Origin: an uncultured Prevotellaceae bacterium
GTDB taxonomy: Bacteria; Bacteroidota; Bacteroidia; Bacteroidales; Bacteroidaceae
NCBI GenBank assembly: GCA_902770195.1
Contig: CACXSA010000003.1
Coordinates: 38,675-102,674, forward strand
Direction of reading: 5' to 3'
DNA length: 64,000 nt
A program made the translations under genes and the position numbers. This document shows, piece by piece, positions 26,507 to 35,800 of the stretch (positions are counted from its first letter, which is position 1; each line of letters opens with the position of its first letter). The notes below the pieces were generated by a model that worked only from the letters and a program-made list of their open reading frames with translations, was not told where the DNA came from and did not search any database.

Positions 26507-27406
26507 TTATTTTAACAAAAAAATGATGACGGATTTAAGACCGATGTATTTTAAGTAACCTGAACGTAGAGCTCGCCAGAATATTGCAGGCTTGTCATGT
26601 AGTGGGATAAGATGTCCTGTGTAGAAAACTTTGCTCAGTGTATAACGTAAGAATTTGTGTATGATGGGAGTTTTGCTAAAACGAAGTAGTTCATCGGCAA
26701 CAGTTAGGTAACAATTCAGGTTACGTTTGGTATATTGCAGTCCCATAATAGACGATGATCTGACACGGTGTTTGACATATGATTGTTTTAGTGCATAGAT
26801 TGAATCGCTGTTTAGTGTGAGAATTGTAGTAAACAATTCATCTTCATGAATAATTCCTGGATAGAAATTTAATCCTAAACGTTTTATGTAGCTGCTGTTA
26901 ATAAATAACAACCATACAGCACTATTGTGTGTTACTTCATCAATCATTAGGTTGAGTAAATACTCACCATTATATCGCTTATTTTCTTCAACTAGATGTG
27001 TCCTTCTTATATCTGGCAAATGGTCCGAACCTTTATCAGGAAATCTTTCACTATCAAAGAATACAAAATCTGCATGGTTATTTTCAGCATATTCGTAACA
27101 ATTTTTCAATGCATTTGAATTACTGATGATGTCATCAGAATCCATCATATAAAGATACTTGCCTGTTGCATGCTTAAGAGCTGTATTTCTGGCACCCGAA
27201 AGACCTTGGTTCTTTTGTTGGATAGCTATAATTCTATGATCTTTTGAAGCATAATGTTCAATCAATTGCTGGCTGTTGTCTGTGGAACCGTCGTTGACAG
27301 CAATCACTTCTATATCGGTTAAGGTTTGAGCCAATATTGATTCAAATGCATCTTTTAAATAAGGTGCAACATTATAAATAGGTAATATGACGCTGACTTT
27401 GACCAT
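26507..27406 (-). CDS. Glycosyltransferase family 2
   Basis: A 299-residue GT-A enzyme with 'VSVILPIYNVAPYLKDAF', 'AVNDGSTDNS' and the DxD motif in 'YMMDSDDIIS'. Typical of the small cytosolic GT2 enzymes of polysaccharide loci. First gene of a leftward transcript with a good promoter just upstream (27424-27454). Confidence 0.88.
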   Translation of the reverse strand: MVKVSVILPIYNVAPYLKDAFESILAQTLTDIEVIAVNDGSTDNSQQLIEHYASKDHRIIAIQQKNQGLSGARNTALKHATGKYLYMMDSDDIISNSNALKNCYEYAENNHADFVFFDSERFPDKGSDHLPDIRRTHLVEENKRYNGEYLLNLMIDEVTHNSAVWLLFINSSYIKRLGLNFYPGIIHEDELFTTILTLNSDSIYALKQSYVKHRVRSSSIMGLQYTKRNLNCYLTVADELLRFSKTPIIHKFLRYTLSKVFYTGHLIPLHDKPAIFWRALRSGYLKYIGLKSVIIFLLK

Positions 27407-27423
27407 TTATTTGTATTTTCTTG

Positions 27424-27454
27424 CAAATTTACTATTTTTCTTTCAATCGTCAAA
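27424..27454 (-). promoter_or_regulatory. Minus-strand promoter of the two-GT2 operon
   Basis: TTTG (minus, 27454-27451) and TAAATTTG (27431-27424) with a 19-bp spacer. Confidence 0.7.
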
Positions 27455-27475
27455 GCATTTGTCAGAAATTTCCTT

Positions 27476-27483
27476 TATCTTTG
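27476..27483 (+). promoter_or_regulatory. -7 element of the TupA-like gene
   Basis: TATCTTTG on the plus strand, about 40 bp before the ATG at 27524. TTTG at 27458-27461 is too close for a usual -33 element, so the upstream half is uncertain. Confidence 0.5.
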
Positions 27484-27523
27484 CAGTTGAATATAAATTA
27501 ATATCATAATACGAAGCATCAAG

Positions 27524-28510
27524 ATGACTCTTAGCTACAAATTAAAAATGCGCCTTTGGTCAGTGTTACATCCCATCAGAACGCTGAAAGCATTGTATTT
27601 CATTCGTAATATTGAGAATACAGACGAATGGAAGAAATTGGTTGAAACCAATCCGAAGAAGGCCTTTGAGATGAAGTGGAATCGTTTCTACAGAAGGAAG
27701 TTTCCTTGGAAAAATCCAAGAACTTTAAATGAGAAACTGACTTGGATGGAGGTCTATACTGATACATCGAAATGGACGGAATATACTGATAAGTATGAGG
27801 TTCGTAAACATATTGAAAGCTTAGGATTGAAAGACATACTTACAGAGTGCTATGGGGTATGGGATAGGGCAGAGGATATCAACTTTGACAAACTCCCTGA
27901 TAAATTTGTATTGAAATGTACGCACGATTGTGGCAGTACCATTATTATTCGCGACAAGAGCGAAATGGACAAGCAGTCAGTTATTGACTTCCTTAATAAA
28001 CATGTTTCCGTCAGGTACGGTTATGACTCGTGTGAACCACACTATACATCCATCAAGCCCCGTATTATGGCTGAGAGTTTGATTGAAATGGATAATACGG
28101 ATGAGTTCTCGTCAGAGACAACCGTTGACCATAAGATAAGATGCATTGATGGTAAGGCACAATATGACATGGTATGCTATGACCGGAGTTTAGAGAGTGG
28201 TAGTGGTGGTAGCAAGACCATCTACGATTTATATGACATACACACTTGGCAACCTATGCGCCAGTATCTTGCTGACAAAGGTGTAAAGTATCGTAATGTA
28301 CCTCGTCCCCAAAATTTGGAACGCATGATAGAGATTGCAGAGATTATTGGTAAAGGTTATCCACAAGTGCGAGTGGATTTGTATAATGTCAAGGGCAAGA
28401 TATACTTTGGTGAGATGACATTTTTTGCCTTCTCTGGCATGAACAACCATTTTACGATGGAGTTCCAAAGGATGATAGGCGACAGGATACAATTGCCAAA
28501 AATCAACTAA
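27524..28510 (+). CDS. TupA-like ATP-grasp protein of polysaccharide loci
   Basis: A 328-residue protein matching the TupA-like ATP-grasp family: 'FPWKNPRTLNEKLTWMEVY' near residue 65, 'KFVLKCTHDCGS' (ATP-binding strand), 'VRVDLYNVKGKIYFGEMTFFAFSG' (in the sequence near residues 285-308, read in two parts) carrying the acidic metal ligands. The family is common next to glycosyltransferases and is thought to join amino acids or other acids to sugars (teichuronopeptide-like); the substrate here is unknown. It is a single rightward gene between two leftward groups and its stop overlaps the convergent GT4 by 4 bp. Confidence 0.85.
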   Translation: MTLSYKLKMRLWSVLHPIRTLKALYFIRNIENTDEWKKLVETNPKKAFEMKWNRFYRRKFPWKNPRTLNEKLTWMEVYTDTSKWTEYTDKYEVRKHIESLGLKDILTECYGVWDRAEDINFDKLPDKFVLKCTHDCGSTIIIRDKSEMDKQSVIDFLNKHVSVRYGYDSCEPHYTSIKPRIMAESLIEMDNTDEFSSETTVDHKIRCIDGKAQYDMVCYDRSLESGSGGSKTIYDLYDIHTWQPMRQYLADKGVKYRNVPRPQNLERMIEIAEIIGKGYPQVRVDLYNVKGKIYFGEMTFFAFSGMNNHFTMEFQRMIGDRIQLPKIN

Positions 28511-29682
28511 ATGTTCTCCAAGGCCTCAAAGAAATTCCGTGCGAACGTTTCTTTGTCAAAAAGACGGGCACGCTCGATGGATGCTTTTGCCATCTGCTCC
28601 CGTTTCTCAGGATGCTGATAGAGGTCGAGAATGGCAGAGGCAAGGTTGTTAACGACATTTTCTTTATCAACAATAGTGGCTACACCCTCACAGATTTCAG
28701 GGATTCCCCCGCTTCGTGTTGTGATGAGTGGAAGCCCGGCAGCAAGTGCCTCAACAATGGTTAGGCCAAAAGGTTCTTCCCACATAGATGGTAAAACGGC
28801 AATGTCTGCTAGTTGTAGATAATCTGGCACTCGATTGTATGGAATGAATCCTGTGAATATAATTTTATCTTCAATTATCTTAGCCTTAATCTTTAATGAG
28901 TTGACAAAACAATCTTCGTTTTTTGCGTTACCGTAAAAAGATCCTCCGATTATTAACAGTTTAATATTGGGAATGTTTTTTAACGATAATAATGCATCAA
29001 TCAATTCTGAAACTCCCTTGTCTTTATTAATGCGGCCACTGTAAACAATTACAAAATCTTCTTCTGAGAGTCCATTTTTTTTACGCAGAGAAGTATCTGC
29101 ATTTTTTGATGAAAAGGAATTTATATCAATCGCATTATACAAGGTTTTAATTTTATTACTTGATTCAATGGATGATACCCTTTCTTTGATATAGTTGGAG
29201 CAGGTTAAAATTTTAATAAGGCTATTGAAGATAATCTCATGATGATTTGACTTGGAGTTTAGCAAATCGTTATTAAGATGAAGAACGATATTCTTATAAC
29301 CTCTTTGAGCAAGCTTATATGTGTGCCCAGGACTGTTTTCTAAGACAATATAGTCAAAGTCCTTTTTCTTAAGATCTCGATAAACCTTTTCAAAGTAGTA
29401 TTCTATAAAGTAGTTGTAATATTCATTCGCATGAAAATATTTATACATCCGTCTTGCAAACCTTGCTTTGAAGCTTGTTACGTCAAAATATATGTAGTGA
29501 TTGACATCTGAAGATATTGCAGGATGATGAATCACATTAGGATTCCATGGACTATAAACAGTAATGTTATGAAGCTTTTTACGATTATTATAATCTAAAT
29601 AGAAATCAATCATATTTTCTACTGCTCCTCCTTGAACGGCAGGAATGGGTAGAATACCACATGTTAATATTGCAATCTTCAT
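28507..29682 (-). CDS. Glycosyltransferase family 4
   Basis: A 391-residue GT-B enzyme. Start 'MKIAILTCGILPIPAVQGGA' includes the glycine-rich acceptor-domain loop; 'VYSGRINKDKGVSELIDAL' opens the second domain; 'EEPFGLTIVEALAAGLPLI' carries E-x7-E; then 'TRSGGIPEI'. Related to PelF/WbnK-like retaining transferases in general form. It follows the next gene upstream by 4 bp, so they are cotranscribed. Confidence 0.9.
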   Translation of the reverse strand: MKIAILTCGILPIPAVQGGAVENMIDFYLDYNNRKKLHNITVYSPWNPNVIHHPAISSDVNHYIYFDVTSFKARFARRMYKYFHANEYYNYFIEYYFEKVYRDLKKKDFDYIVLENSPGHTYKLAQRGYKNIVLHLNNDLLNSKSNHHEIIFNSLIKILTCSNYIKERVSSIESSNKIKTLYNAIDINSFSSKNADTSLRKKNGLSEEDFVIVYSGRINKDKGVSELIDALLSLKNIPNIKLLIIGGSFYGNAKNEDCFVNSLKIKAKIIEDKIIFTGFIPYNRVPDYLQLADIAVLPSMWEEPFGLTIVEALAAGLPLITTRSGGIPEICEGVATIVDKENVVNNLASAILDLYQHPEKREQMAKASIERARLFDKETFARNFFEALENI

Positions 29683-29686
29683 AGTT

Positions 29687-30610
29687 CTATTTTATCTTGC
29701 TTAATCCTAATTTCCATATAATGCGATCTTTCCACTGGTAATATTTTGTCATTAGCGAGCGTTTACGACAGAGAAATCGTAGTTGGAGATTGACGAAATG
29801 TCTGGGATAGTTAATGATGGCACGTGGCGTAACAAGGAAGTGGCTATAGTCTGTGACATAATCCTTCATGAATCCACGATGCTGGAAATGTGCATAAAGA
29901 GATTCTTTTTTCTCTATAACGCCATTGTTGAAACGTAGTATATAAAGCTTACTGTCAATATGTTCAAATATGACTTGCTTCCAACCTCTCGTAAGACTAT
30001 TGAAGTGGTATGATTGCTTTGGTTTGGATGCATTGTCAAATGGTTCCTCCAACCAACAATCGTCAGGACGACATTTACGCCACTTGTCACTGCAGCCGTT
30101 GTAGCCGTATTCGTCAAAGAAGGTTATTTTGCTCGTACTAAAGGCGTCTTTGTAATATTGATAGCCATCTACCTGCTCCATAAAGTACTTGTTCGTTTCT
30201 TCATCGTTATGAAGGAGAGTAAGATGGCCCCAACCTAATAAGAATTTATGGTTTAGTACCTCTTCTGTAATAAATGAGCGGATGTCTCCATATACAAGAT
30301 CAAGGTCACCAAATCCCCAAAAGTCATAGCCCTTAATATAGTCCTGTAAGATATAACCATAAGCCTGCTTGTATTCACAAAGTTTGTAGGGACGATCAAG
30401 TACAATCGGGAAGTCAAAGGCTTTCTGGGCCAAATGCTGGAATTGTTCAAACTGCATCTTGTGTACAAGAATATTCTTTGCAGGTTCCACATTGGCATCT
30501 GTAAAGAACATAAAGTCTATATTGGGATTTTGCAAAGCAGATTCTCGCCACATTTTATATTGTGGTGGCAAAATTCCAAAGTAGGGGAATATGATGACGA
30601 TAGATTTCAT
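29687..30610 (-). CDS. DUF6625-like putative glycosyltransferase
   Basis: A 307-residue protein beginning 'MKSIVIIFPYFGILPP'. The segment 'DFWGFGDLDLVYGDIRSF' (about residues 95-112) contains a DxD-like motif in the position expected for a GT-A fold. I recall this as the DUF6625 family, found in polysaccharide clusters, and infer a glycosyltransferase role. The C-terminus is basic (KTKYYQWKDR-type residues), possibly membrane-binding. A minus-strand TATATTTG (30639-30632) upstream may be its -7 element. Confidence 0.7.
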   Translation of the reverse strand: MKSIVIIFPYFGILPPQYKMWRESALQNPNIDFMFFTDANVEPAKNILVHKMQFEQFQHLAQKAFDFPIVLDRPYKLCEYKQAYGYILQDYIKGYDFWGFGDLDLVYGDIRSFITEEVLNHKFLLGWGHLTLLHNDEETNKYFMEQVDGYQYYKDAFSTSKITFFDEYGYNGCSDKWRKCRPDDCWLEEPFDNASKPKQSYHFNSLTRGWKQVIFEHIDSKLYILRFNNGVIEKKESLYAHFQHRGFMKDYVTDYSHFLVTPRAIINYPRHFVNLQLRFLCRKRSLMTKYYQWKDRIIWKLGLSKIK

Positions 30611-30744
30611 GAGTCCTTTGATGTTTTATTGCAAATATAATAATTATAGATGTAATAAAGATGCTTGCGGCTTCCTTTTTGATGTTATTTAACGGAATTC
30701 ATTTGCGATATGTACTAATAATGTTGCTGGAGCCTTACGTGAGT

Positions 30745-31491
30745 TCAACGTGGCGACAGGTAAGGTGTCTCGGTAAGTCCCCCGTAACTATCAGCTGCCA
30801 CTTCCAGTGCTTCTTCAGTAGTGTACTGCTCAAATAAAGTACAGCGAGTGACTATTGTTTGTCGCGAACAACGGTCGTCCATCACCTTTACCAGAGCCCA
30901 GCCCTTCATCTCGTCGGCAAACTCTTCGCCTACGAGTGCCAAATGGCCTTCTACTTCGGTCATATCCCACCACGACACTTCGCGCATGCTGAACCGTACG
31001 CGCGGCAGAACATTATTCTCAATGGTCTGTACAGCAGTATAAAGCCGCAATTTGGTATGATACGTTCGGTCGCTTTTCTTAAGGTCGGTTATCAGTGCAG
31101 GCCTGCCACCCACCTCGCCCAATTCCTGCTTTACCATCGTCAGGATGCCGTCGCTCACTGGAATGCCGGGCATCAGGAACGACGACTGGTTCATGCTTCC
31201 GTCATCAGGTACATATATCGCAGGTAACTGATTTGCCAACGATGCAAAATTCTGATAGGCCGTGCGTCGCTCTGTGAACATTGGATTGCAGAACCGTAGC
31301 ATCTTCCACAGCATCGTCGTGTGTCGCATCTTCTGCCGCTGCACGAACTGTGGAAGTGTGTTGCTCCGTTTCTCATGTGTCGCTGACTCTCGCCCGATTA
31401 CTTGTCCTTTACGCAGGTAAAAAGTCATTCCAGCAATACGAACCCTTTTGGGTATCGCCATCCCTAACCCAGGATTGTCTTTTTTCTTCAT
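30745..31491 (-). CDS. Unrecognised 248-residue protein with GC-richer composition
   Basis: A 248-residue soluble protein of unknown function, rich in Arg, Met and Thr in its first 80 residues ('GQVIGRESATHEKRSNTLPQ', 'QRQKMRHTTMLWKMLRFCN'). The first part faintly resembles DUF6266-type Bacteroidetes proteins in its 'G..v.R......n.r..Q..qR' spacing, but I would not assign it. No signal peptide and no membrane segment. It is flanked on both sides by glycosyltransferase operons, yet its base composition is clearly GC-richer than theirs. Minus-strand TACCTTTG at 31824-31817 could be a distant -7 element, more than 300 bp upstream. The nested inverted repeat lies between. Confidence 0.6.
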   Translation of the reverse strand: MKKKDNPGLGMAIPKRVRIAGMTFYLRKGQVIGRESATHEKRSNTLPQFVQRQKMRHTTMLWKMLRFCNPMFTERRTAYQNFASLANQLPAIYVPDDGSMNQSSFLMPGIPVSDGILTMVKQELGEVGGRPALITDLKKSDRTYHTKLRLYTAVQTIENNVLPRVRFSMREVSWWDMTEVEGHLALVGEEFADEMKGWALVKVMDDRCSRQTIVTRCTLFEQYTTEEALEVAADSYGGLTETPYLSPR

Positions 31492-31969
31492 TGCTCTTTT
31501 CTCCTATTAATCATACACATATTTACAATTATCTCATTACTACTTTCCAAAATATCTCTAGTTTACCTCCATTCTATCCATATTACAGCCCATGTGTAGC
31601 CTTAATGTTCCTCCTATTGTTGTCCGGTACTAGTCCGGTGTATGTACGGTACTTGTCCGCTTATACACCGAACATCTACCGGACAAGTACCGGACATGTA
31701 TAGGAGCTACTCCCTTGTTGTATCCTTGTTCCATTGGGACTGCGTACTGGATAAATAGGAGTTCTTCCTTTGTAGAGTATGAGGTAGAACATACTGATGC
31801 TTTGGCTTCAACGATGCAAAGGTACTAAAATTTTTTTAAAGAGACCATATTGACTATTATAATATTGTTTTTTTGCTAAAACAATACATAGAAACACCCT
31901 TCAAGAACTAGTTCTGCATAGACTGAATCACGTACTACTGGGTGAGGTTGCGTTTCTAGCGAGTATAGA
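31492..31969. other. Non-coding stretch with a nested inverted repeat
   Basis: The 478 bp upstream of the orphan gene hold no credible coding region. They contain the inverted repeat at 31613-31704, a candidate minus-strand -7 element (31824-31817), a 12-bp palindrome AGAACTAGTTCT (31904-31915), and AGAAAC / GTTTCT flanking blocks near 31890-31960. The end of the downstream GT2 gene follows. Confidence 0.6.
31613..31704. repeat. Nested inverted repeat built from GTCCGGTACT units
   Basis: Outer arms CCTAT....GTCCGGTACT.GTCCGGT (31613-31639) and their reverse complement (31678-31704) match with a few differences. An inner pair GGTGTAT/ATACACC (31638-31644 and 31663-31669) continues the stem, and a further ACGGTACTTGTCCG unit is in the loop. 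The element can form a long branched hairpin. Confidence 0.8.
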
Positions 31970-32962
31970 CTAGATGTTGTTAACGATATAGCGTTGTAAT
32001 CTCCAATACCATCCTTTGATACTAATAGGGAAACAGAGAGGAGGCATCATGAAAAGAAACAGAAGATGCTGCCAGATTGTTAGTCTTGTGTGGTGATGAT
32101 AAAGTTTGAGAACATGTCTCCAGAAGATATACCAATGATGGAGTGAATGAAGGGCTGCCACTTCAATCATGGCAGATGTGAGATTTCCTGCAATGAATAG
32201 GCGCTGGTATCTTGATGCATGTTGTTCCTTGTCTAAGTCGGCACAGAAGGTCTCAGACGCAATCAATCGTGAAGAATATCTTCTGATTCTTGCCTCTTGC
32301 GATACGTTGGTAATCGTACTGTTGTCGTTGAAATAATAGATGTATGTGCCTTGATTCACAAATCCAACAGCCTTTGCGAATTTTGCTAAAAAAAAAGTCC
32401 AATATAAGTCTTCATGTATAATCCCTTCTGGGAAATACAGGTTGTTCTCGATAAGAAAAGATGTCTTGATGATTCTATTCCACGCACTGAAGACTACTAC
32501 AGAAAGAAGATATTTTTCCAATTCGCTGTGGTCGTCACAGTATTCTGGTAGAGTGTTTTTCCAACCAAATTTGCTAATGCTTCCAGTTTTATCGAGCAGG
32601 TTACCTTGTATGAAGTCTGCTTGGGGATATCTCGTGGCTAAAGCCATCAGAGACGCTATGCTGTAAGAGGGTATTACATCATCACTATCCAGAAAGAATA
32701 CATAATTACCTGTGGCATATCGCAGGGCAGTATTCCTCGCGGCTGATTGCCCTTTGTTATGATTATGGTGTAAAAATTTGAACACAATGGTGCCATGATA
32801 TCCTTTGATGAATTCTTGTGCTAGTTCTATACTGTTATCATTTCCGCAATCGTCCACAACAATGCACTCAATGTCTTGATATGTTTGGTCAGTGACGGAC
32901 TGAAGACACCTTTTGATGTATTTAGCTACATTATATACTGGGATAATAATGCTTACTTTCAT
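31970..32962 (-). CDS. Glycosyltransferase family 2
   Basis: A 330-residue GT-A enzyme: 'VSIIIPVYNVAKYIKRCL', 'VDDCGNDNSIELA', DxD motif in 'FFLDSDDVIPS'. The C-terminal 60 residues are rich in His, Trp and Phe with two hydrophobic stretches, probably membrane-bound. Last gene of the exopolysaccharide operon; its start overlaps the flippase stop by 4 bp. Confidence 0.88.
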   Translation of the reverse strand: MKVSIIIPVYNVAKYIKRCLQSVTDQTYQDIECIVVDDCGNDNSIELAQEFIKGYHGTIVFKFLHHNHNKGQSAARNTALRYATGNYVFFLDSDDVIPSYSIASLMALATRYPQADFIQGNLLDKTGSISKFGWKNTLPEYCDDHSELEKYLLSVVVFSAWNRIIKTSFLIENNLYFPEGIIHEDLYWTFFLAKFAKAVGFVNQGTYIYYFNDNSTITNVSQEARIRRYSSRLIASETFCADLDKEQHASRYQRLFIAGNLTSAMIEVAALHSLHHWYIFWRHVLKLYHHHTRLTIWQHLLFLFMMPPLCFPISIKGWYWRLQRYIVNNI

Positions 32963-34500
32963 ATTTTTCGTGACAATATGTTTTTGATTCTTATTGTAAA
33001 CATACGCATACCTTTCGTGCTGAGCTGCAAAATCGCATAGGTTGTGATGGTAAAAACAGTCATGCCCAGTAAGAGAACAAACGCCATAGTGATAAGGTTA
33101 CCATGATCGTAATTGACTTGTGCCATTATCCACTTTGCAATCAAGGCCCCAGTTATCATAACTCCAGTATGGAAAGCGTATTGTATATAGTAGGGGAGAA
33201 CAGGGGATTTAAAACCATGACGGAAAGTATAATAGGGCTTCCACAGCAGGATAATGATGATAAGGCTAAGGTTGACACCCATGAGCACACCGTTGAGTCC
33301 CCACAAATAGCCAAAAAGGATGGAACAACCCAAGTTCAGACAGGACTCAACGATGGGAGACCATACGTCGGCAAAGAGTTGATAGGCATCTTTGAACGAT
33401 TCAATAACTGTTCGAGAAATATGAATGAACATATACAATACTAATAATAGTAAGGTGCTTTCGTCAAACACATAACGGCTTCCTAACCAAATTGAAATGA
33501 AAGGACCAACAAAAATGTATATACCAAAACAAGCTATTCCTGCAATCCATATACGCGATGTAAACAATTCCCAGAATACTTCCATGGTGTGATGTCTATT
33601 GTTGTCGGCAATAAGGTTTCCTATAGAGGCACTGATACCTCCAAAAATAACATTCATGAGCGTCATGCAATATCCGATGAGCATCATATAGTTACCATAG
33701 TAGGTCACTGTTTCCAGAGAGACAAAAGCGTAGATGATTAGTGGAGATGTCTGGTGAAGGACAAATGTTCCAATCTTATGAGCAAACAACTGTTTGACTT
33801 TTGTCATGAGGTTTTTGTATCTCGGCAAGAGTATCTTTGCAGACTCCTTGGATGGATGGAGCCAAGGGTACTCCTTCCGTATCACATGGTTAATGGCAAA
33901 TACTGTTACGATACCTCCTGCAAACTCTGCACCAATCCATCCCCAGATACCTAAAGGCGTAAGCATAAGCAATGCAATCTGTAGGAATATCTTTGAGTAT
34001 CGTACGCCATGAATCCAGGGTATAAGCTTAAAATTTTTTTGGTCAGCTTGGATTAGAATTTCGCGATAATTCCATAAATAACTAAAAATGGAACCGCTTA
34101 GGAATGTAAGGTAGGCTATATAAGCATATAAAATACCGCAATTAGTGGAAGGGAAAATATAGGGCATCGCAATAAGTACTGGGATGCTCATACCGCATAA
34201 TAGTAATGCTATTCGTTTATAGAGTATGCCTTGTACGCTAAGGATATCTATAATGGTTTTATGGTCGTTGTCGTGAATAGGCTTATATAGGGACGTTGCC
34301 ATAGCCATGCCAATACCCAGCTCTGATAGATTCAGAAAACTGAGAATATTACCCAGTGTGGTGTTCAGACCAATAACCTCATCGCCCAAATATTCAAGAA
34401 AAACTTTTCTTGAATAAAACCCCACAAGAATCTGTGTCACAAAAAGAATCAGTGATACCTTGGAGTTTTGTATTGTTCTTTTGGTGCGTGAAACTACCAT
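32959..34500 (-). CDS. wzx: Wzx-type polysaccharide flippase
   Basis: A 513-residue protein with about 12-14 membrane segments and the polysaccharide-transporter plan: 'VSLILFVTQILVGFYSRKVF' at the start and 'GIGMAMATSLYKP' after helix two. It would flip the undecaprenyl-linked repeat unit from the cytoplasmic to the periplasmic face. The symbol names the role, judged from fold and operon; sequence identity across Wzx proteins is always low. Upstream, a 70-bp gap separates it from the membrane GT2. Confidence 0.83.
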   Translation of the reverse strand: MVVSRTKRTIQNSKVSLILFVTQILVGFYSRKVFLEYLGDEVIGLNTTLGNILSFLNLSELGIGMAMATSLYKPIHDNDHKTIIDILSVQGILYKRIALLLCGMSIPVLIAMPYIFPSTNCGILYAYIAYLTFLSGSIFSYLWNYREILIQADQKNFKLIPWIHGVRYSKIFLQIALLMLTPLGIWGWIGAEFAGGIVTVFAINHVIRKEYPWLHPSKESAKILLPRYKNLMTKVKQLFAHKIGTFVLHQTSPLIIYAFVSLETVTYYGNYMMLIGYCMTLMNVIFGGISASIGNLIADNNRHHTMEVFWELFTSRIWIAGIACFGIYIFVGPFISIWLGSRYVFDESTLLLLVLYMFIHISRTVIESFKDAYQLFADVWSPIVESCLNLGCSILFGYLWGLNGVLMGVNLSLIIIILLWKPYYTFRHGFKSPVLPYYIQYAFHTGVMITGALIAKWIMAQVNYDHGNLITMAFVLLLGMTVFTITTYAILQLSTKGMRMFTIRIKNILSRKI

Positions 34501-34570
34501 GATCTTCTCACTTAATAATTATCCTACAATCTATAATAATTGCTTTATAATATGGTTTAACAACTAGTGC

Positions 34571-35791
34571 TTATTCTCTTTTTATTGTTGTTTCTTCACT
34601 GCCATGCTCCGTGTGAATGAAATCGGTATTCTTGTGGTTTATCTTGAGAATATTTAGAATCATCTTCCATACAAGTTGTGGTATGGAGAATAGTTTGCCA
34701 AACACAGAGTGCTTACGCAACTGGCGTGGGGTAGAGACATAAAGGGAGATGCAGATAAACAAGAATAACAGCCACCACTTCACACACCATTCACGGGAGA
34801 TTAGGGTGATGAGGCAAGCTAGCATGAAGGTTAGGACAATGAGCATAGAACGTGGAATCAATGCCTGTTGTACAGTTTTGTCTATAAAGTCTATATTACC
34901 CGTAACGATAGCATGAGGTATATAAGGAAGCATTCTGAACAGACTCTGGATTTGGGCAGTCATCCAACGTAAGCGCTGCTTTTGGAAGTTTTCTTTGTTG
35001 CTGACTTTCTCGTCGAAAACGGGGATGCTTTCTTCATAGTGGATGTATATCTCTTGCATGAGCAACAGGGCTTCCAACTCACGGTCTTCACCGGCAGTAC
35101 TGAGTTTATAGACATTCTTTTTGAACCATTTGAAATCGAAGCACATACCAGAACCAATCAAGGCGGAAGACAGACCGATGCGGTTGTGAGCCTTGCGGAA
35201 GATGGTGTTGTTGATTTCTTCACTGACACCGTCTAAAACGGCAATGTCGTTATTGCTGTTCTTAGCACAGCGATGACACTGGATGGCCTTATAGCCTTTG
35301 TTGCAAACATCATTGAGCTTTTCCAAGAAATCTGACTCAACAACATTGTCGGCATCCAAGATTACCACGTAATCGTAGTCTTCCTTTATCTGAACCATGG
35401 CATATTGCATGGCCTTGGCCTTACTGCTCTTTTCAAAAATGGGAGTCAACAAGGTAATGGGGAGTTCACGAAGCAGGTTGTTAGTCTCTTTTGTCATGTG
35501 GTCAGAAATAACGGCAACATGAAATTTGTCGTATGGATAGTATTGTCCAATGGTCTTGTGTACTGATGGGACAATGACACGATCCTCGTTGTAAGCAGGG
35601 TATAAAAGAAGGAATTTGTATTCAGGCTTTTCGCGGGTAGATGCAAGTTTCTCAGAAAAATAAGTAACCAGGCGAGATGCTGGTTTCTTCCACATCAGGG
35701 AAACGAGGGCAAAAAACAAAATGTAAGCGCCTGAAGCAGCTAAGAGCAGCCAGAGGAAAATCTCTACAATATGAATAAGTAGCCAAATCAT
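34571..35791 (-). CDS. Membrane-bound GT2 glycosyltransferase, complete motifs
   Basis: A 406-residue inner-membrane GT2. An N-terminal helix (about 5-30) is followed by a cytosolic catalytic domain with 'AVISDH', the DxD motif 'VILDADNVV' (about residues 145-153), 'TAGEDRELEALL' and the 'QRLRW' motif, then two or three C-terminal membrane helices. This is the D,D,D,QxxRW set of processive-type enzymes related to cellulose synthase. Its neighbour at 35801 is a paralogue with altered motifs. Confidence 0.85.
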   Translation of the reverse strand: MIWLLIHIVEIFLWLLLAASGAYILFFALVSLMWKKPASRLVTYFSEKLASTREKPEYKFLLLYPAYNEDRVIVPSVHKTIGQYYPYDKFHVAVISDHMTKETNNLLRELPITLLTPIFEKSSKAKAMQYAMVQIKEDYDYVVILDADNVVESDFLEKLNDVCNKGYKAIQCHRCAKNSNNDIAVLDGVSEEINNTIFRKAHNRIGLSSALIGSGMCFDFKWFKKNVYKLSTAGEDRELEALLLMQEIYIHYEESIPVFDEKVSNKENFQKQRLRWMTAQIQSLFRMLPYIPHAIVTGNIDFIDKTVQQALIPRSMLIVLTFMLACLITLISREWCVKWWLLFLFICISLYVSTPRQLRKHSVFGKLFSIPQLVWKMILNILKINHKNTDFIHTEHGSEETTIKRE

Positions 35792-35800
35792 GATTGATAG

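Noticed and set aside
30611-30744. Short gap between the DUF6625-like gene and the orphan gene as a hidden gene
   Set aside because: No frame of note on either strand; only a candidate -7 element for the left gene was found.
31281-31703. Open frame of 140 codons on the plus strand over the orphan gene 5' end and the inverted repeat
   Set aside because: Sequence is low-complexity, overlaps the start of the opposite gene and the repeat, with no ribosome binding site or family resemblance.
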